Source: Stramenopiles sp. TOSAG23-3
Lineage: Eukaryota > Sar
Assembly (NCBI GenBank): GCA_900128585.1
Contig: LT642257.1
Location: 1 to 27,631 of the forward strand
Direction of reading: 5' to 3'
Length of the DNA: 27,631 bases
The notes below the pieces were generated by a model. That model was not told the DNA's origin, did no database searches, and was given only the letters and a program-made list of their open reading frames with translations. A program made the translations under genes and the position numbers. Below, piece after piece: positions 9,003 through 18,400 of the stretch (the first letter of the stretch is position 1; every line of letters begins with the position of its first letter).

Positions 9003-10807
9003 GCCCTTCTCCAATCACAGTTGTATACCCAATACACTGTACCTGTACCTATTCTGTAAAAGAAATGCTGTAAGAGCAAATACAAGAAAGTGTTTATAAC
9101 GTGGCTTGGCATTTATTACAATGCCATCTCAGTTTTTATTTGTATTTACTTGCAATGCATCATATCAAGTCAGTGTCTCAACAAAATATAAAATATTATA
9201 TATAACAAAAAAATATATTGGAAGAAAGATGAGATGGAAGAAGAAGACATCATTGTTATATTCCTCTTCTTTTTTTCTTCTTCTTTTTTCTTCTTCTTCT
9301 TCTCTCGCCACTCGCCATCCATATTCTTTCGTCGTATCTAAACTAGAAATAAGTAAGGATATAATTGTATTTTAATAATATTAGTCATTTGGCGCATTTT
9401 TTGTTCAGAACTACATATAATGTATATTTCAAAGGTCTAAATGTTAACATAAAATTATCATACCTTAACAATGAAGATGAGAAGAAATAGAGAACAGAAA
9501 AAGGTTCAGTTAGAAGAACGAAAAAAAGGGTAAAAAAAAGAAGAAAGAAAAGAAGAAGGCAAACAACAAGCAGCGATCGAGAGAATGAGCGAAGCAATTA
9601 TAAAAAGAAGAATTCTTCTAATAAATATTATTATAATTACTGCTGTGACCTTATTAATTATTATTTTAATACCCAACTAAAGAAAGAAGGATCATGGAAA
9701 TAAAACTTTACTTTATGTATTAATAAGACTACATTATTCCTCCTATTATAATATTTGTTAAGGCTATTTATTTAGTCTCTATATTTTATCATTATATTTG
9801 TCCATAGATAATAATAAATCCAATTTGGATGATTTCGTATTTTTTATCATACAAATCCCCTTTTTCGTTATGTTGTTTCTCTTCCTTTTATTTTTACAGG
9901 AGAGGCTATTCTATCTCTATGTACAATAATAGAAATGTAGTTTTAAATCATTACAAGTACACTACTCCTTCTATGTACAAAGGCAAACCATTTTTTTATT
10001 ATTATCATCGAAAGAAGTCGTTAATTTTTATTTTTTCTTGACTCATAAGATTTGAATTTGTATTGTATTAATACAGACCCTTCTTAGTTTATTTATATAA
10101 CTATATACTAAAGAAAATTATAAGTGTGGGTTGTTTTATTATTTTTATTAAATTTTAAACATTTAAAAATTTAAACTGCGATTTCTATCCTTCTATATAA
10201 AATAAACAATGCTGTGTAAAGTATCATTTAAGAATGGCGCGCCAATCGTTATTTTTTCATTTGATGAAGATTAATGCCATGAAGCAAAACCAATGCTATG
10301 TTGCTGTAAATTCAAACCAAACGAAAAATATATACATTTCCATTTGCCTCACCACCACCTACTCTTACGACAAACCAAACTACATATCACAGCATATATA
10401 TCATATCTTTAGTACAACAACCATTTGCTTTTACTTGTTTTTTGTTTTTCGTTCTTTTCTCTTTTCACCTTATTCCTATACTATTCCTATGTAAATTTAT
10501 ATTACCCTTCTCCCTATTTCATTTTTTTACCATTTCCTTCTTCTTCTCCTTTGATACACCCCTGTAATACTTCATTTACCTGTTTAACTTATATCTTGAA
10601 AGACAACAAAATAACACATCAATCAATCAAATTGAGATCACACGACTATTTCGTACAATCGGTTGCTGGGATAGCTGGGAGAGGAAGTGCATTCGGTCGG
10701 TGGTGAAATGAAACGGAAGCGAAACGTTTCGTATTTTCTTCGATTAGTTTCTCATCAATTTTAAGAAAACTTTCTGAATTCATTCTTATCACTAACAACA
10801 AATAACA
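9003..10807. other. AT-rich divergent spacer between ankyrin gene and H2B
   Basis: About 1.8 kb of AT-rich DNA. It has a TTC/TCT-rich pyrimidine block (9265-9305), GAA-rich and A-rich tracts (9475-9560), and long AT stretches (9600-10200). Base composition becomes more balanced only in the last 170 bases, next to H2B. Several 60-93 codon open frames (for example 9106-9375 and 10425-10706) are rich in Phe, Tyr, Ser and Ile and look random. No RNA gene was recognised. Confidence 0.6.
10720..10731 (+). promoter_or_regulatory. Perfect 12-base palindrome upstream of H2B
   Basis: CGAAACGTTTCG is a perfect palindrome 77 bases before the H2B ATG, within a locally GC-richer stretch (10640-10740). Position and symmetry suit a dimeric factor site or proximal histone promoter element. 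No obvious TATA box is present between it and the ATG. Confidence 0.35.
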
Positions 10808-11345
10808 ATGGCAAAAACCCCATCCAAGAACTCAAGCAAGAGCGCCAAATCCAAGGCCGCCAAAGGTGGAAAGCGCAGAAAGCGCAGGGTAGAGAGCTAC
10901 AGCTCGTACATCTACAAAGTCTTGAAGCAAGTTCACCCAGAGACTGGTATCTCCCGCCGTGCCATGTCCATCATGAACTCCTTCGTTAATGATACATTCG
11001 AACGTGTTGCGACTGAAGCCATCAAGCTATCTCGCTACAACAAGAAGAAAACCTTGACCAGTCGTGAAATCCAAACCGGTGTACGATTGATGCTTCCAGG
11101 TGAGTTGAGCAAACACGCAGTTTCTGAAGGTACCAAAGCAGGTAAGTAACAAAACAAAAGTCTTTAGCCTACATCCTCGGTTTTCCCCGCAACACGCCCG
11201 GATCGCACCCTCCTCTTTCCTCCAATGCGACACCGGACGTCTCTCGCCGTGCCTCCCCCCAGATTCCTTGATGCGTTTCCTATACTAACCGACCACATTT
11301 TACTTTAACTCCGCAGTCACCAAATACACCAGCTCCCTTAACTAA
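10808..11345 (+). CDS. Histone H2B, two exons
   Basis: H2B pairs with H2A in the nucleosome core. The protein is 120 residues after splicing: exon 1 is 10808-11141 and exon 2 is 11317-11345. A Lys/Ser/Ala-rich tail (1-29) leads to the histone fold: [19 protein letters not shown] (31-49), the [19 protein letters not shown] helix (50-68), [20 protein letters not shown] and the [17 protein letters not shown]-terminal helix (96-111). Reading straight on gives only Gly-Lys-stop. Removing the 175-base intron restores the family ending VTKYTSS, followed here by Leu-Asn-stop. Lys114 corresponds to the ubiquitinated lysine (human Lys120, yeast Lys123) and lies in the 29-base second exon. The intron suggests a polyadenylated, not stem-loop, message. 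No histone 3' stem-loop was seen downstream. Confidence 0.96.
11142..11316 (+). other. Spliceosomal intron in H2B
   Basis: The 175-base intron starts GTAAGT (11142), carries a perfect TACTAAC branch point at 11283-11289, and ends CCGCAG (11316), 28 bases after the branch adenine. It interrupts codon 112 after its first base. The strict yeast-like branch point suggests that this genome's few introns use constrained signals. Intron retention would end the protein at Gly-Lys, two codons into the intron. Confidence 0.93.
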
Positions 11346-11648
11346 GCGTTCAAAGAAATGCATGTGGTCGGCATCGATAACGCTGCCAATCGACCATGAC
11401 GAGAAAGAGGGAAAACAATGACCGCCGCTTTATGAGATGGAATGAATCCATCTAACGAGAGGGTAACGTTTGTTTTCTACACCGAGCACGGCAGAATGGG
11501 GAAACCGACGGGCCGCAGCGAGAAGGGTTTGTCTTTACCTTAGTGGGACAAAAGTAATTTTCACCTTAGCTATAGTTTCCTTTACAAGTATTTACATCAA
11601 TCGCATGTCGTAGAAGAGTACTTTAATATAAACATACATGAAGCCCAA
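11346..11648. other. Convergent 3' spacer between H2B and the kinase gene
   Basis: About 300 bases, notably less AT-rich than other spacers (especially 11346-11540). It probably consists of the two 3' untranslated regions. TTTGTC (11528) and GACAAA (11547) could form a weak hairpin. No open frame or RNA gene is supported. Confidence 0.45.
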
Positions 11649-14600
11649 TCAAAACGTCTGGCTTCGTTTCATTCGTATCCTCTGCAGAAAAAGCCGTTCG
11701 CGACCCCCCCTCCTGCTTTGGCCGCGCCAGGGCGTTCCCATGGCCATGCTGCTGTCTGTCTCCAACTCGGTCACTTTCATGCGCAGCTTGTTCCGTATGT
11801 CTTGGTAATACCTCTTGAATTGAAAAATGTCCAACTGCTCCCGCTGGAATTCAACCATGTACATTCCAGTCCGCATTAAATACACCCGAACGGCACAGAG
11901 CCTTACGTTGCCGGCCCGTATGTTCAACTTGTAAGTTTCGTAATTGACGTGCACCTGCTGCTTGCTGTCTGCGAATGGTGCTGGGAGAGACTGCGGGTCG
12001 GTCGCAATGATGCTGGAAATCATACTTAAAATTTCCTGCGCAGGAATTTGCGTGGAAAACCGTGTCGAACGGTTAACCATATCGTGGAACATCGGCAAAC
12101 GCGTCTGCAGCATGTAGATTTCGGATTCTCGGGACGGATTGATTCGCGCCGAGCTGTCCGATACGCCTCTCGACAGAGCACCGTTGTTGTGTAACGCTCC
12201 CCCGCCCCTTCGGGCGACATTGCTGACGCCGGTTTTGGGGTTTCTAAGACTCAGCGATAGGTGGTCTTCGTCCAGCAAATCTTGCGTGGGTCCCGCGGCT
12301 TTCGATATAGCAGCAAGGGGGGGTGACGCAAAAATAGGTGTTCGGCGCTTGGAGGGCGACGAGGGGGACACGACAGACTCCGCCGCGGCGGGAAAGCCTG
12401 ACATTTTTTCTGGCAAGTCCAGCTTCATCGACCTTGCGGTCCTACTTCCAGGCTTCTTGTCACTTTCCTCGTCTAACGCAAACAAATCCGCATCGTCAAT
12501 CTGCGGCTCGTCGGATACCGTTGGGACCAATCGTGGAGATATAAGCGAAGCCATTGCATCGGTGCTGTTCCCTTCAGGCTGTGCAGTGAGCGACGATACC
12601 GACCCTGCACTGGCGACCGCCCTGCTCATTTTCAACATCGATGAGGTTGGGGCGGATGTCGACAGCAGTGGCGCCTTGGTGGCCGTGGATTTTGGCACAT
12701 CATTCGCGGGGGAGCCCTCTTGTGCCGCGGTAGCGGTCGCCATTGCGGATCTGTTCGCGAGCATTGAGAAAGCTGTTACGGGAGCCTGGCTTCGGTTTCC
12801 ATTTCTCCTGTACCGCGATGGTGCAGCAAGGGCCTTCTGCACGTACTGACGGCGCCAATTGTCACTGTTGGATTGGAACGGAGTCGGCAGCGCGACTGGG
12901 CGTGAGGCCATCGCGTAACTCGACCGGGGAGGGAAACGAGCGCTACCTTCTACCTGCTCTCCGTTCGCTGGTTCAGATGGCCCCAGAGACGCGCTAGATG
13001 GTCTCGGCGAGGCCTCGTGGGCGGCCGAAGAACCCAGGGTCGAAAACGCAGTTTTGGAGGATATGGCGGTCGGCACAGACCCCATCTCTGAGTCCTGGTC
13101 GGGGGGCATGTAAATATCGAGGGGATTCGAAAGCCGTCTTTTTACCTTGAAAATTCCACTTCCTCGCCCATCTGCACTTTTTGTTTCTGGCCTAGAGGCC
13201 GCTGCGGGCTTTTCTTCCTTTGGTTCAACATCGTCGTCCTCGTTTACAACGCCGCTTCCATAGTCTAACCCGTCGTTACCAGGGTCTACTTCGGCATTGC
13301 TGTCACCGTCCTCCCCATCGCTTGAATCGTCTCTATCCGCACCGTCCTCGCGGTCTGGCATGCTGACTTGGCTTTCGGTGGAAGATCGCAGCAGGTGAAT
13401 GCTTTGGCCCTCGTCGCTCTGCCGAATCCTCTCCGGGTCAGCTGCCGCGGGCTCTATTGACGGGTCGTCCGCGCCAAAATAGGTGCGCTTGGCAAGCTCA
13501 ACGTCTATGCGGTGCTTCTCTGCGTCGTCGACCCACACGTGCGCGCGGGCATCGGCAACGGAGATTCTGGACTCGGGGTTTGGCTCTAGCATGAACGCCA
13601 AAAGTTCTTTCGCATCGTCCGAAAACTGCGGCGGGAAAAACCAATCGGGGTAACCCTGAGATCGCAACACCTCCTGCTTGATTGCCTTCAGTTTTTCTTT
13701 TAAAAAATTGATCCTCCTGGATTGGGGGGAACCCAACCCTTCGGCAGACGGTGGTGCGTCCGACAGGGGGGCTGCCTCTTGGCGTTCCTTCTGCTGCATG
13801 TACTTGGACGTTGCCCGCTCCACAGCCCGCCGGCGCCTGCGGGCCCAAAAACTGAACTTGTCGAACCGTGGGCAATTCAGCACGTCCTTTCCAAAGGGGA
13901 GGTTCCCGGCCAGCATGGCGTACAAAATCACGCCCGCGCTCCACACGTCCGCTTTCGCCCCATCGTACCCGTCGCCTGCTTCTTGCAAGACTTCTGGGGC
14001 GACGTAGTGGGGAGACCCAACCACGCTCGTCAACCTCCGCAGAGAGGCCGGCAAGGGAAAGCTTGAGGATTGCGAACGTGGGGGAAACGGCGGTGCTTGG
14101 AATGCTGTGCTCGAATCTGCTTCCGTGTGGCTCCCCTCTTCCAAGAGGGCACTCAGCCCGAAGTCTGCTATTTTCAAAACAGCCTCGTCTCCTTCGTTCG
14201 CCAACAGCAAATTCTCAGGTTTCAAGTCTCGGTGGCATACACCTCTCAGATGGCAAAATGCGACGCCGTTCAAAAACTGTCTAAAGTACAAACGGGCCGT
14301 CTCTTCTTCCGTCCCTTCGTCCACTTTGATTCTATCGAATAGTTCCCCCCCGGTCGCGATTTCCAGCACCAAAAATATTGTCGCTTTGGAATCGTTCACC
14401 AGCTCAAGCACCTCCTCCAACATGAGCACGTTCGGGCATGGGGAGGGCTTGGAGCGGCCCAGTTTCGCCATGCTACTAATTTCACGGTATATCTTTCGTC
14501 GGGACAAAACAAACTTGACAAACTTTTCGGGGATCTTTGGGATGTACACTTGCTGGCCGCGCACGCTTATAGAAATCGGTTGCTGGGACTCGCTGTCGGT

Positions 14601-15144
14601 CTGCCCCGTGGGTACGGGCGTCCCCTTTGACGATTGCCGGCGCTGGCTGGTGAGGAAACTATCGATGTCCCACCCCCAAAGCTCTGCGCATTTTGGCAAG
14701 GGCAGCTCTCGCAGGCCCCCGACTCGCTCGTCTTCGTACGCAGCTACCACAGCGCGCGAATTAGGGTGAACAAGCCACCAAACATTGTCCAGCGTCAGCA
14801 TGGGCACCGACGGTTTTTGCTTCCCCCCCCCCGCCTCCCCCAACGTCGCTACCCAGCGCACCAGGGGTGCTATCTATCTCCCCATCGCCGGTTGTCAACG
14901 GCATTCCTCGCTTGGCGACAACATACCTCTGAAGCTGCATGGCTGGAACCATTTTATAACCTATTGGGTTTAGGATTTTTATGGCAACGTGCTTCCTCGT
15001 GCTCGCCTGAAAACCCTCGTAGACGACCCCTGCGGCACCCCCACCTAAATAATTGCCCAAATCATACGCGGGGACCCCGCATATAGAAATCGTCTGACCA
15101 TCGTACTTGTCGACCTGCCGCTCTTCCACATCAAAAAAGTTCAT
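11649..15144 (-). CDS. Large CAMK/SnRK-like Ser/Thr kinase with KA1 tail, frame broken
   Basis: Two overlapping minus-strand frames make one kinase of about 1,164 residues. The first (15144 down to the tract at 14823-14832) gives the glycine loop LGGGAAGVV (33-41) and ATP-binding Lys56 in VAIKIL. The second supplies the rest: alpha-C Glu near 221, HRDLKPEN (304-311), DFG (327-329) and GSPHYVAPE (376-384). The frames join only if the ten-G tract counts as nine or the ribosome shifts there. The kinase domain carries three insertions: about 145 residues between the beta-3 lysine and alpha-C, about 28 in the activation loop, and about 80 charged residues before the DDAKELL helix. A 500-residue acidic/Ser/Pro-rich linker follows, then a KA1-like domain (RFSTQIPAQEIL to YMVEFQREQLDIFQFKRYY) as in CIPK/SnRK and AMPK relatives. 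I see no clear CIPK-type NAF motif. It is probably a catalytically active signalling kinase. Confidence 0.9.
14823..14832 (-). other. G10 homopolymer at the kinase frameshift
   Basis: Ten consecutive C on the plus strand (G on the coding strand) sit exactly where the two kinase frames must join. With nine bases, the upstream glycine run reads straight into the downstream frame. The tract is preceded by GGGGGAGGC, also in glycine codons. An indel in a sequencing read or assembly is the simplest explanation. Confidence 0.85.
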
Positions 15145-16371
15145 TTTACGTTAATTGTGGCCAGGCCGAGGTGATCACCCAGATGCCACTAAAACCCTAC
15201 CCCTTGCGAATGCCAAGCTACCGTTCAAACGCAGCCCAGTAACGTTCACAAAAACAAACTCCCCCCCAGCAACGACAACGAGTCCCCGCTATCTTGTCTG
15301 AGCACAGCAATGGACAACTGCAAAGCGATATCCCCTCTAGGTACGGACGTGTGCGTTTCTCGGTGTCCTCCTCTTTTTTCTTGCTTCAGAACAAACGATT
15401 AACGAATAGTTCAGGCAGGACTTGGTTGAGACTATGTATAGAACCATTCCCATTTCATTTTAGTTTAAATGTTGCTTGTACGATCATTCTTCCTTCCGCG
15501 TGTTAGTCTACAGCACGCACAAGACTGTTTTTTTAAGTTACATGATAAAGACAATATAATAATTATTATTAAGAATATTTTTTTTAAATGATAAAATAAC
15601 ACTACACAGAAGGGGAAATAAAAATTATAAATTAAAAAATAAATAGTAGTGTTGTAGTAGGTCGATTTTCGTTGTTTCTTTGTTATTTTACTGTAGTAGT
15701 ATGATGACACTTTCTTCTTTTTTTTATTTATTATTTTTAATAAAAAAAAAGAGAAAATTAAAAAAATCCAACCCATTACAACAATTTTATAACATATAAA
15801 TAAGATACGTATATTGAATTTATATCAACAACATAAATGTTCTTAATAATTTGTCTTCGAGAATTAATTGTTTTTTCTTCCTTCTTTTTTTGTTGAGCTC
15901 CTTCTGAAGCATCGCAAATCGGTAGACCTCCGATACTGTGTACCTGTTGAAAAAATAAACCTCCGCACATTTTCACCTATTTTTCTATTTTTAGAGATTA
16001 TAAGTATACATTAAATAGTATACTATTTCTAATATTATCTATCAATGAAGAAACGAAGACTTTGTCAATCAAAAAATATTTAAATGTTATATACAATTAT
16101 TATACATATAATATGATAATTATATCTTTATTGATTATGAATAAATCAAGATATTTACATAATAAATGACGCATCTTTCTTCTGCGAAAAAACAAGTGAC
16201 ATCTTCATTCCATGATGAGATGATATATAATAATTTATAATTTGTAAAATATAAAATTTATATTGAACAACGGCTAAGCGACTAACAAACTTGACTTCTC
16301 CGATTGGGCCCAATATTTCATACTAGGTATAAAGTATTAGATATATTTTATTAGCTTCCAATTATATTCCA

Positions 16372-16436
16372 CAGCAGCAGAGCAGCAGTTCACGCACAGT
16401 TTTAAGAAGGGAGAGAGAGAGAGAGAGAGAGAGAGA
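16372..16436. repeat. CAG run and (GA)13 dinucleotide microsatellite
   Basis: CAGCAGCAG-type repeats at 16372-16388 are followed after about 20 bases by thirteen uninterrupted GA units at 16411-16436. These are simple repeats, likely length-variable between strains, in non-coding DNA. Confidence 0.85.
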
Positions 16437-17100
16437 CATCGTTTTACAAAAGAACCAACTGGGACACCTTTCTTTCATTTTGATAGTCAAATAAATGCAC
16501 GAACGAACGACTAACTATGGTACCGTAGTCTCCGATGATCGATCGAAATGGAAGGGTATTGAACACATCGAATAATATTTAGTCTTTCTATATGATGTAA
16601 CCATAGTAAATGTATATAATTAATCATTTTATTCATCAACAATGTACAGAGAGAGATTGTACTTATTATAAAATAATTGGTAAATAAACCATAAAGCACA
16701 GAATAATATAGAATTGAATTCTTCTATAAACCCTACTACTAACAGTAAAAATCACTTTCGTCCCCGTTCTCGCAAGCTCGCAAGGTGGAGGGGAGGGTAT
16801 TATTAATATTATACCGGTATTACCTACCCTCTACCGTACGGACGGTATATTATGTATTTTTACGAACCTGGCAATAATTACCACAAATATTTAATTATAT
16901 AGAAAAAGAAAGAGAAAGAAAACAGCGAAAAAAAGTCACCATTTTATAGCTACGGTATTATAGAGACGAAGAGACGGACTACTAATAAAATAATTATTTG
17001 ATGACACACGGGACGAGACGAGGAGAAGACATCTTCTTATTCTTCTTCCCCAACAAAAAATGCTCCGCCCTGCCTGCTGGTTCCATGCTGGCATCATGCA

Positions 17101-17275
17101 ATAATAAATAAAAAAAAGAAGAAGAAAAAAATAATATTATTATTATTTCTTTTCTTCTTCTTCTACTACAGTGTCATCTTCTGTTGTTTGTGGTGTTGTT
17201 GTTGTGTGTTTTTTTTTTTTTTAAATAATAATAATAAAAATTATTATTTTTTTATTATAATTTTTTTCGATCGAA
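17101..17275. repeat. Cluster of TAA/GAA/TTC microsatellites and T tract
   Basis: AATAAT, GAAGAA, TTATTA and CTTCTT units are interleaved, followed by a 14-base T tract near 17209-17222 and ATAATAATAATAA...TTATTATT arms that could pair as a hairpin. This is non-coding low-complexity DNA just upstream of the next promoter. Confidence 0.6.
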
Positions 17276-17299
17276 TAATAGTGTCCATGGTTACTAAAC

Positions 17300-17307
17300 T
17301 ATATAAA
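17300..17307 (+). promoter_or_regulatory. Candidate TATA box of the lysine-rich protein gene
   Basis: TATATAAA lies 99 bases before the ATG at 17399, a plausible distance for a TATA box plus a 60-70 base leader. AT-rich surroundings lower the confidence. Confidence 0.4.
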
Positions 17308-17398
17308 TGCTTTTAATCTCGTAGACAATACTCAAAAAAAATACTCAAGTCCTTACGATTTAGTGCATTTTATACTCCAACACCAATTCTACGCGACC

Positions 17399-18400
17399 AT
17401 GTCATCGACTAAGATGCAGAGTTCGGAAAGGATAGTGTTCAAGTGGGATGAGGGTAACGGCGAGAAAGACGCTTCGCAAAGCATTGCGGGAGAAGAAGAG
17501 CTTGTCGAGTCTAGGCCCGCTCGTTTGGGTTTAGGGGCGAGTTTTTTGCCTCACAACCAGCACCTTCGCGTTGATGCGGGTGATACGCTGAAGAAACGGG
17601 TAAAGAAGGCAAAGAATAAGAAGCGAGCGATGCAAGCAGAGGACGACGATGCGGGAGGCAAGAAGAAAGTAGAAGAGGAGGACGACGACGACGAAGAAGA
17701 TAGTAGAACAGCCCGCTTTCAGAGCAAAGCGGCGAAACGAAAGTCGCAGATTGACGAAATATTTCAAGGCTACAAGAGTAACAAGAAAAGAAAAAAGAAG
17801 AAAAAGAAGAAACAGGCAACCGCTGAATCGAATGGGGAGCCCAATGCCACTACGGAAACCAAGGACGATATCGGGCTCCCGGTGCAGCGCGAGGAAGTGG
17901 CAAGCGCACAAAACGATGCTGGTGCAGAAAAGAGCACGGGCAACGATAAAGGGCGAAGCGAAAAGAAAGGGGGCGGTAGAAACACTGGTGGAGAAAACAA
18001 AAAAGATCAAGATTACGTGCCTCGGTCAAAGCGGAAAACAAAGTATGGGCGACGCACTCGCTCTCGACAGAAAAATATTAAGAAAGATACCCGACCGGCA
18101 CATCTCCGACCGACGTACTTGACGAAAGGTGCCGCAAATTACAATCCAAAAGAGCCACGATGGAAGCACCGGGACAAAGACGATGGTAGCAAAGTAGCAA
18201 AGCTGAAGACGGGTGGATGGGTAGTCGAGGATCGCACCCCTCTTGGTGGTGCGAAAGACAGCAAGCCTGTGAAACCGAAGGGGGCGAACGAATCCAGTCA
18301 AGGCGAGAAAAACACCGTCGAAACGGGGGACAAGAATAACAGCACGGACGCGTGCGGTGATGATGCATTTTTTAATGATCCTGCCAACCAGGCTTGGTAA
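17399..18400 (+). CDS. Lysine-rich nuclear or nucleolar protein, function unknown
   Basis: The 333-residue product is highly charged. The N-terminus has ERIVFKWDEG, then the block PARLGLGASFLPHNQH, a basic KKRVKKAKNKKRAMQ stretch, an acidic EEEDDDDEED run, and RTARFQSKAAKRKSQIDEIF followed by an almost pure lysine run (about residues 135-147). The C-terminal half contains SKRKTKYGRRTRSRQKNIKK, then DTRPAHLRPTYLTKGAANYN, and a disordered tail ending QAW. The lysine clusters and acidic runs are typical of nucleolar ribosome-biogenesis factors and chromatin proteins. The GLGA and TRSRQKN blocks look like conserved motifs of an uncharacterised eukaryotic family, but I cannot name it. The frame extends to a GTG at 17363; the first ATG (17399, context GACCATGTC) is preferred. 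No membrane or signal segment. Confidence 0.78.
   Translation: MSSTKMQSSERIVFKWDEGNGEKDASQSIAGEEELVESRPARLGLGASFLPHNQHLRVDAGDTLKKRVKKAKNKKRAMQAEDDDAGGKKKVEEEDDDDEEDSRTARFQSKAAKRKSQIDEIFQGYKSNKKRKKKKKKKQATAESNGEPNATTETKDDIGLPVQREEVASAQNDAGAEKSTGNDKGRSEKKGGGRNTGGENKKDQDYVPRSKRKTKYGRRTRSRQKNIKKDTRPAHLRPTYLTKGAANYNPKEPRWKHRDKDDGSKVAKLKTGGWVVEDRTPLGGAKDSKPVKPKGANESSQGEKNTVETGDKNNSTDACGDDAFFNDPANQAW

Larger units (their letters stand above)
15145..17398. other. Long divergent spacer between kinase and lysine-rich protein genes
   Basis: About 2.25 kb. The first 390 bases (to about 15530) are much less AT-rich and probably hold the kinase leader and promoter, including AAAACCCTA near 15189. The rest is very AT-rich with a CAG run and (GA)13 tract, GAA/TTC and TAA microsatellites (17101-17175, 17210-17275) and several TACCGTA-type words (16521, 16812, 16832, 16951). 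A stem-forming GAGGGTA...TACCCTC pair flanks 16793-16832. No gene with coding character was found. Confidence 0.55.

Noticed and set aside
10234-10706. Two overlapping plus-strand frames (86 and 93 codons) upstream of H2B
   Set aside because: Phe/Tyr/Ser-rich, AT-driven codon use typical of the spacer; no motif and no consistent start context.
11528-11552. TTTGTC...GACAAA as a histone 3' stem-loop
   Set aside because: It does not match the histone stem-loop consensus, the loop is too long, and it lies nearly 200 bases after the stop.
12139-12849. Long plus-strand open frame (236 codons) inside the kinase gene
   Set aside because: It is the antisense of the kinase's low-complexity linker; Ser/Ala/Asp-rich composition and lack of motifs mark it as a shadow of the coding strand.
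14107-14769. Plus-strand open frame (220 codons) antisense to the kinase domain
   Set aside because: It overlaps the HRD and alpha-C coding region on the opposite strand and has no recognisable domain; antisense shadow.
14833-14880. A mini-intron instead of a frameshift in the kinase
   Set aside because: GTAGCG...GAAG would give an intron of about 35 bases with no TACTAAC-like branch point, unlike the clear H2B intron; the G10 tract explains the break more simply.
15309-15506. Short plus-strand spliced gene starting at ATG 15309
   Set aside because: A donor-like GTACGG is present but candidate acceptors give only a short product with no coding character; kept only as a low-interest remark.
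16720-16760. TACTAACAG at 16736 and other TACTAAC words in spacers as evidence for hidden introns
   Set aside because: Neither this nor TACTAAC at 5371 has a nearby donor and coding sequence on both sides; chance matches in AT-rich DNA.
17511-18010. Minus-strand frames rich in Phe, Leu, Ser and Cys opposite the lysine-rich gene
   Set aside because: Poly-lysine/glutamate codons read backwards give Phe/Leu/Ser runs that mimic membrane proteins; composition artefact.
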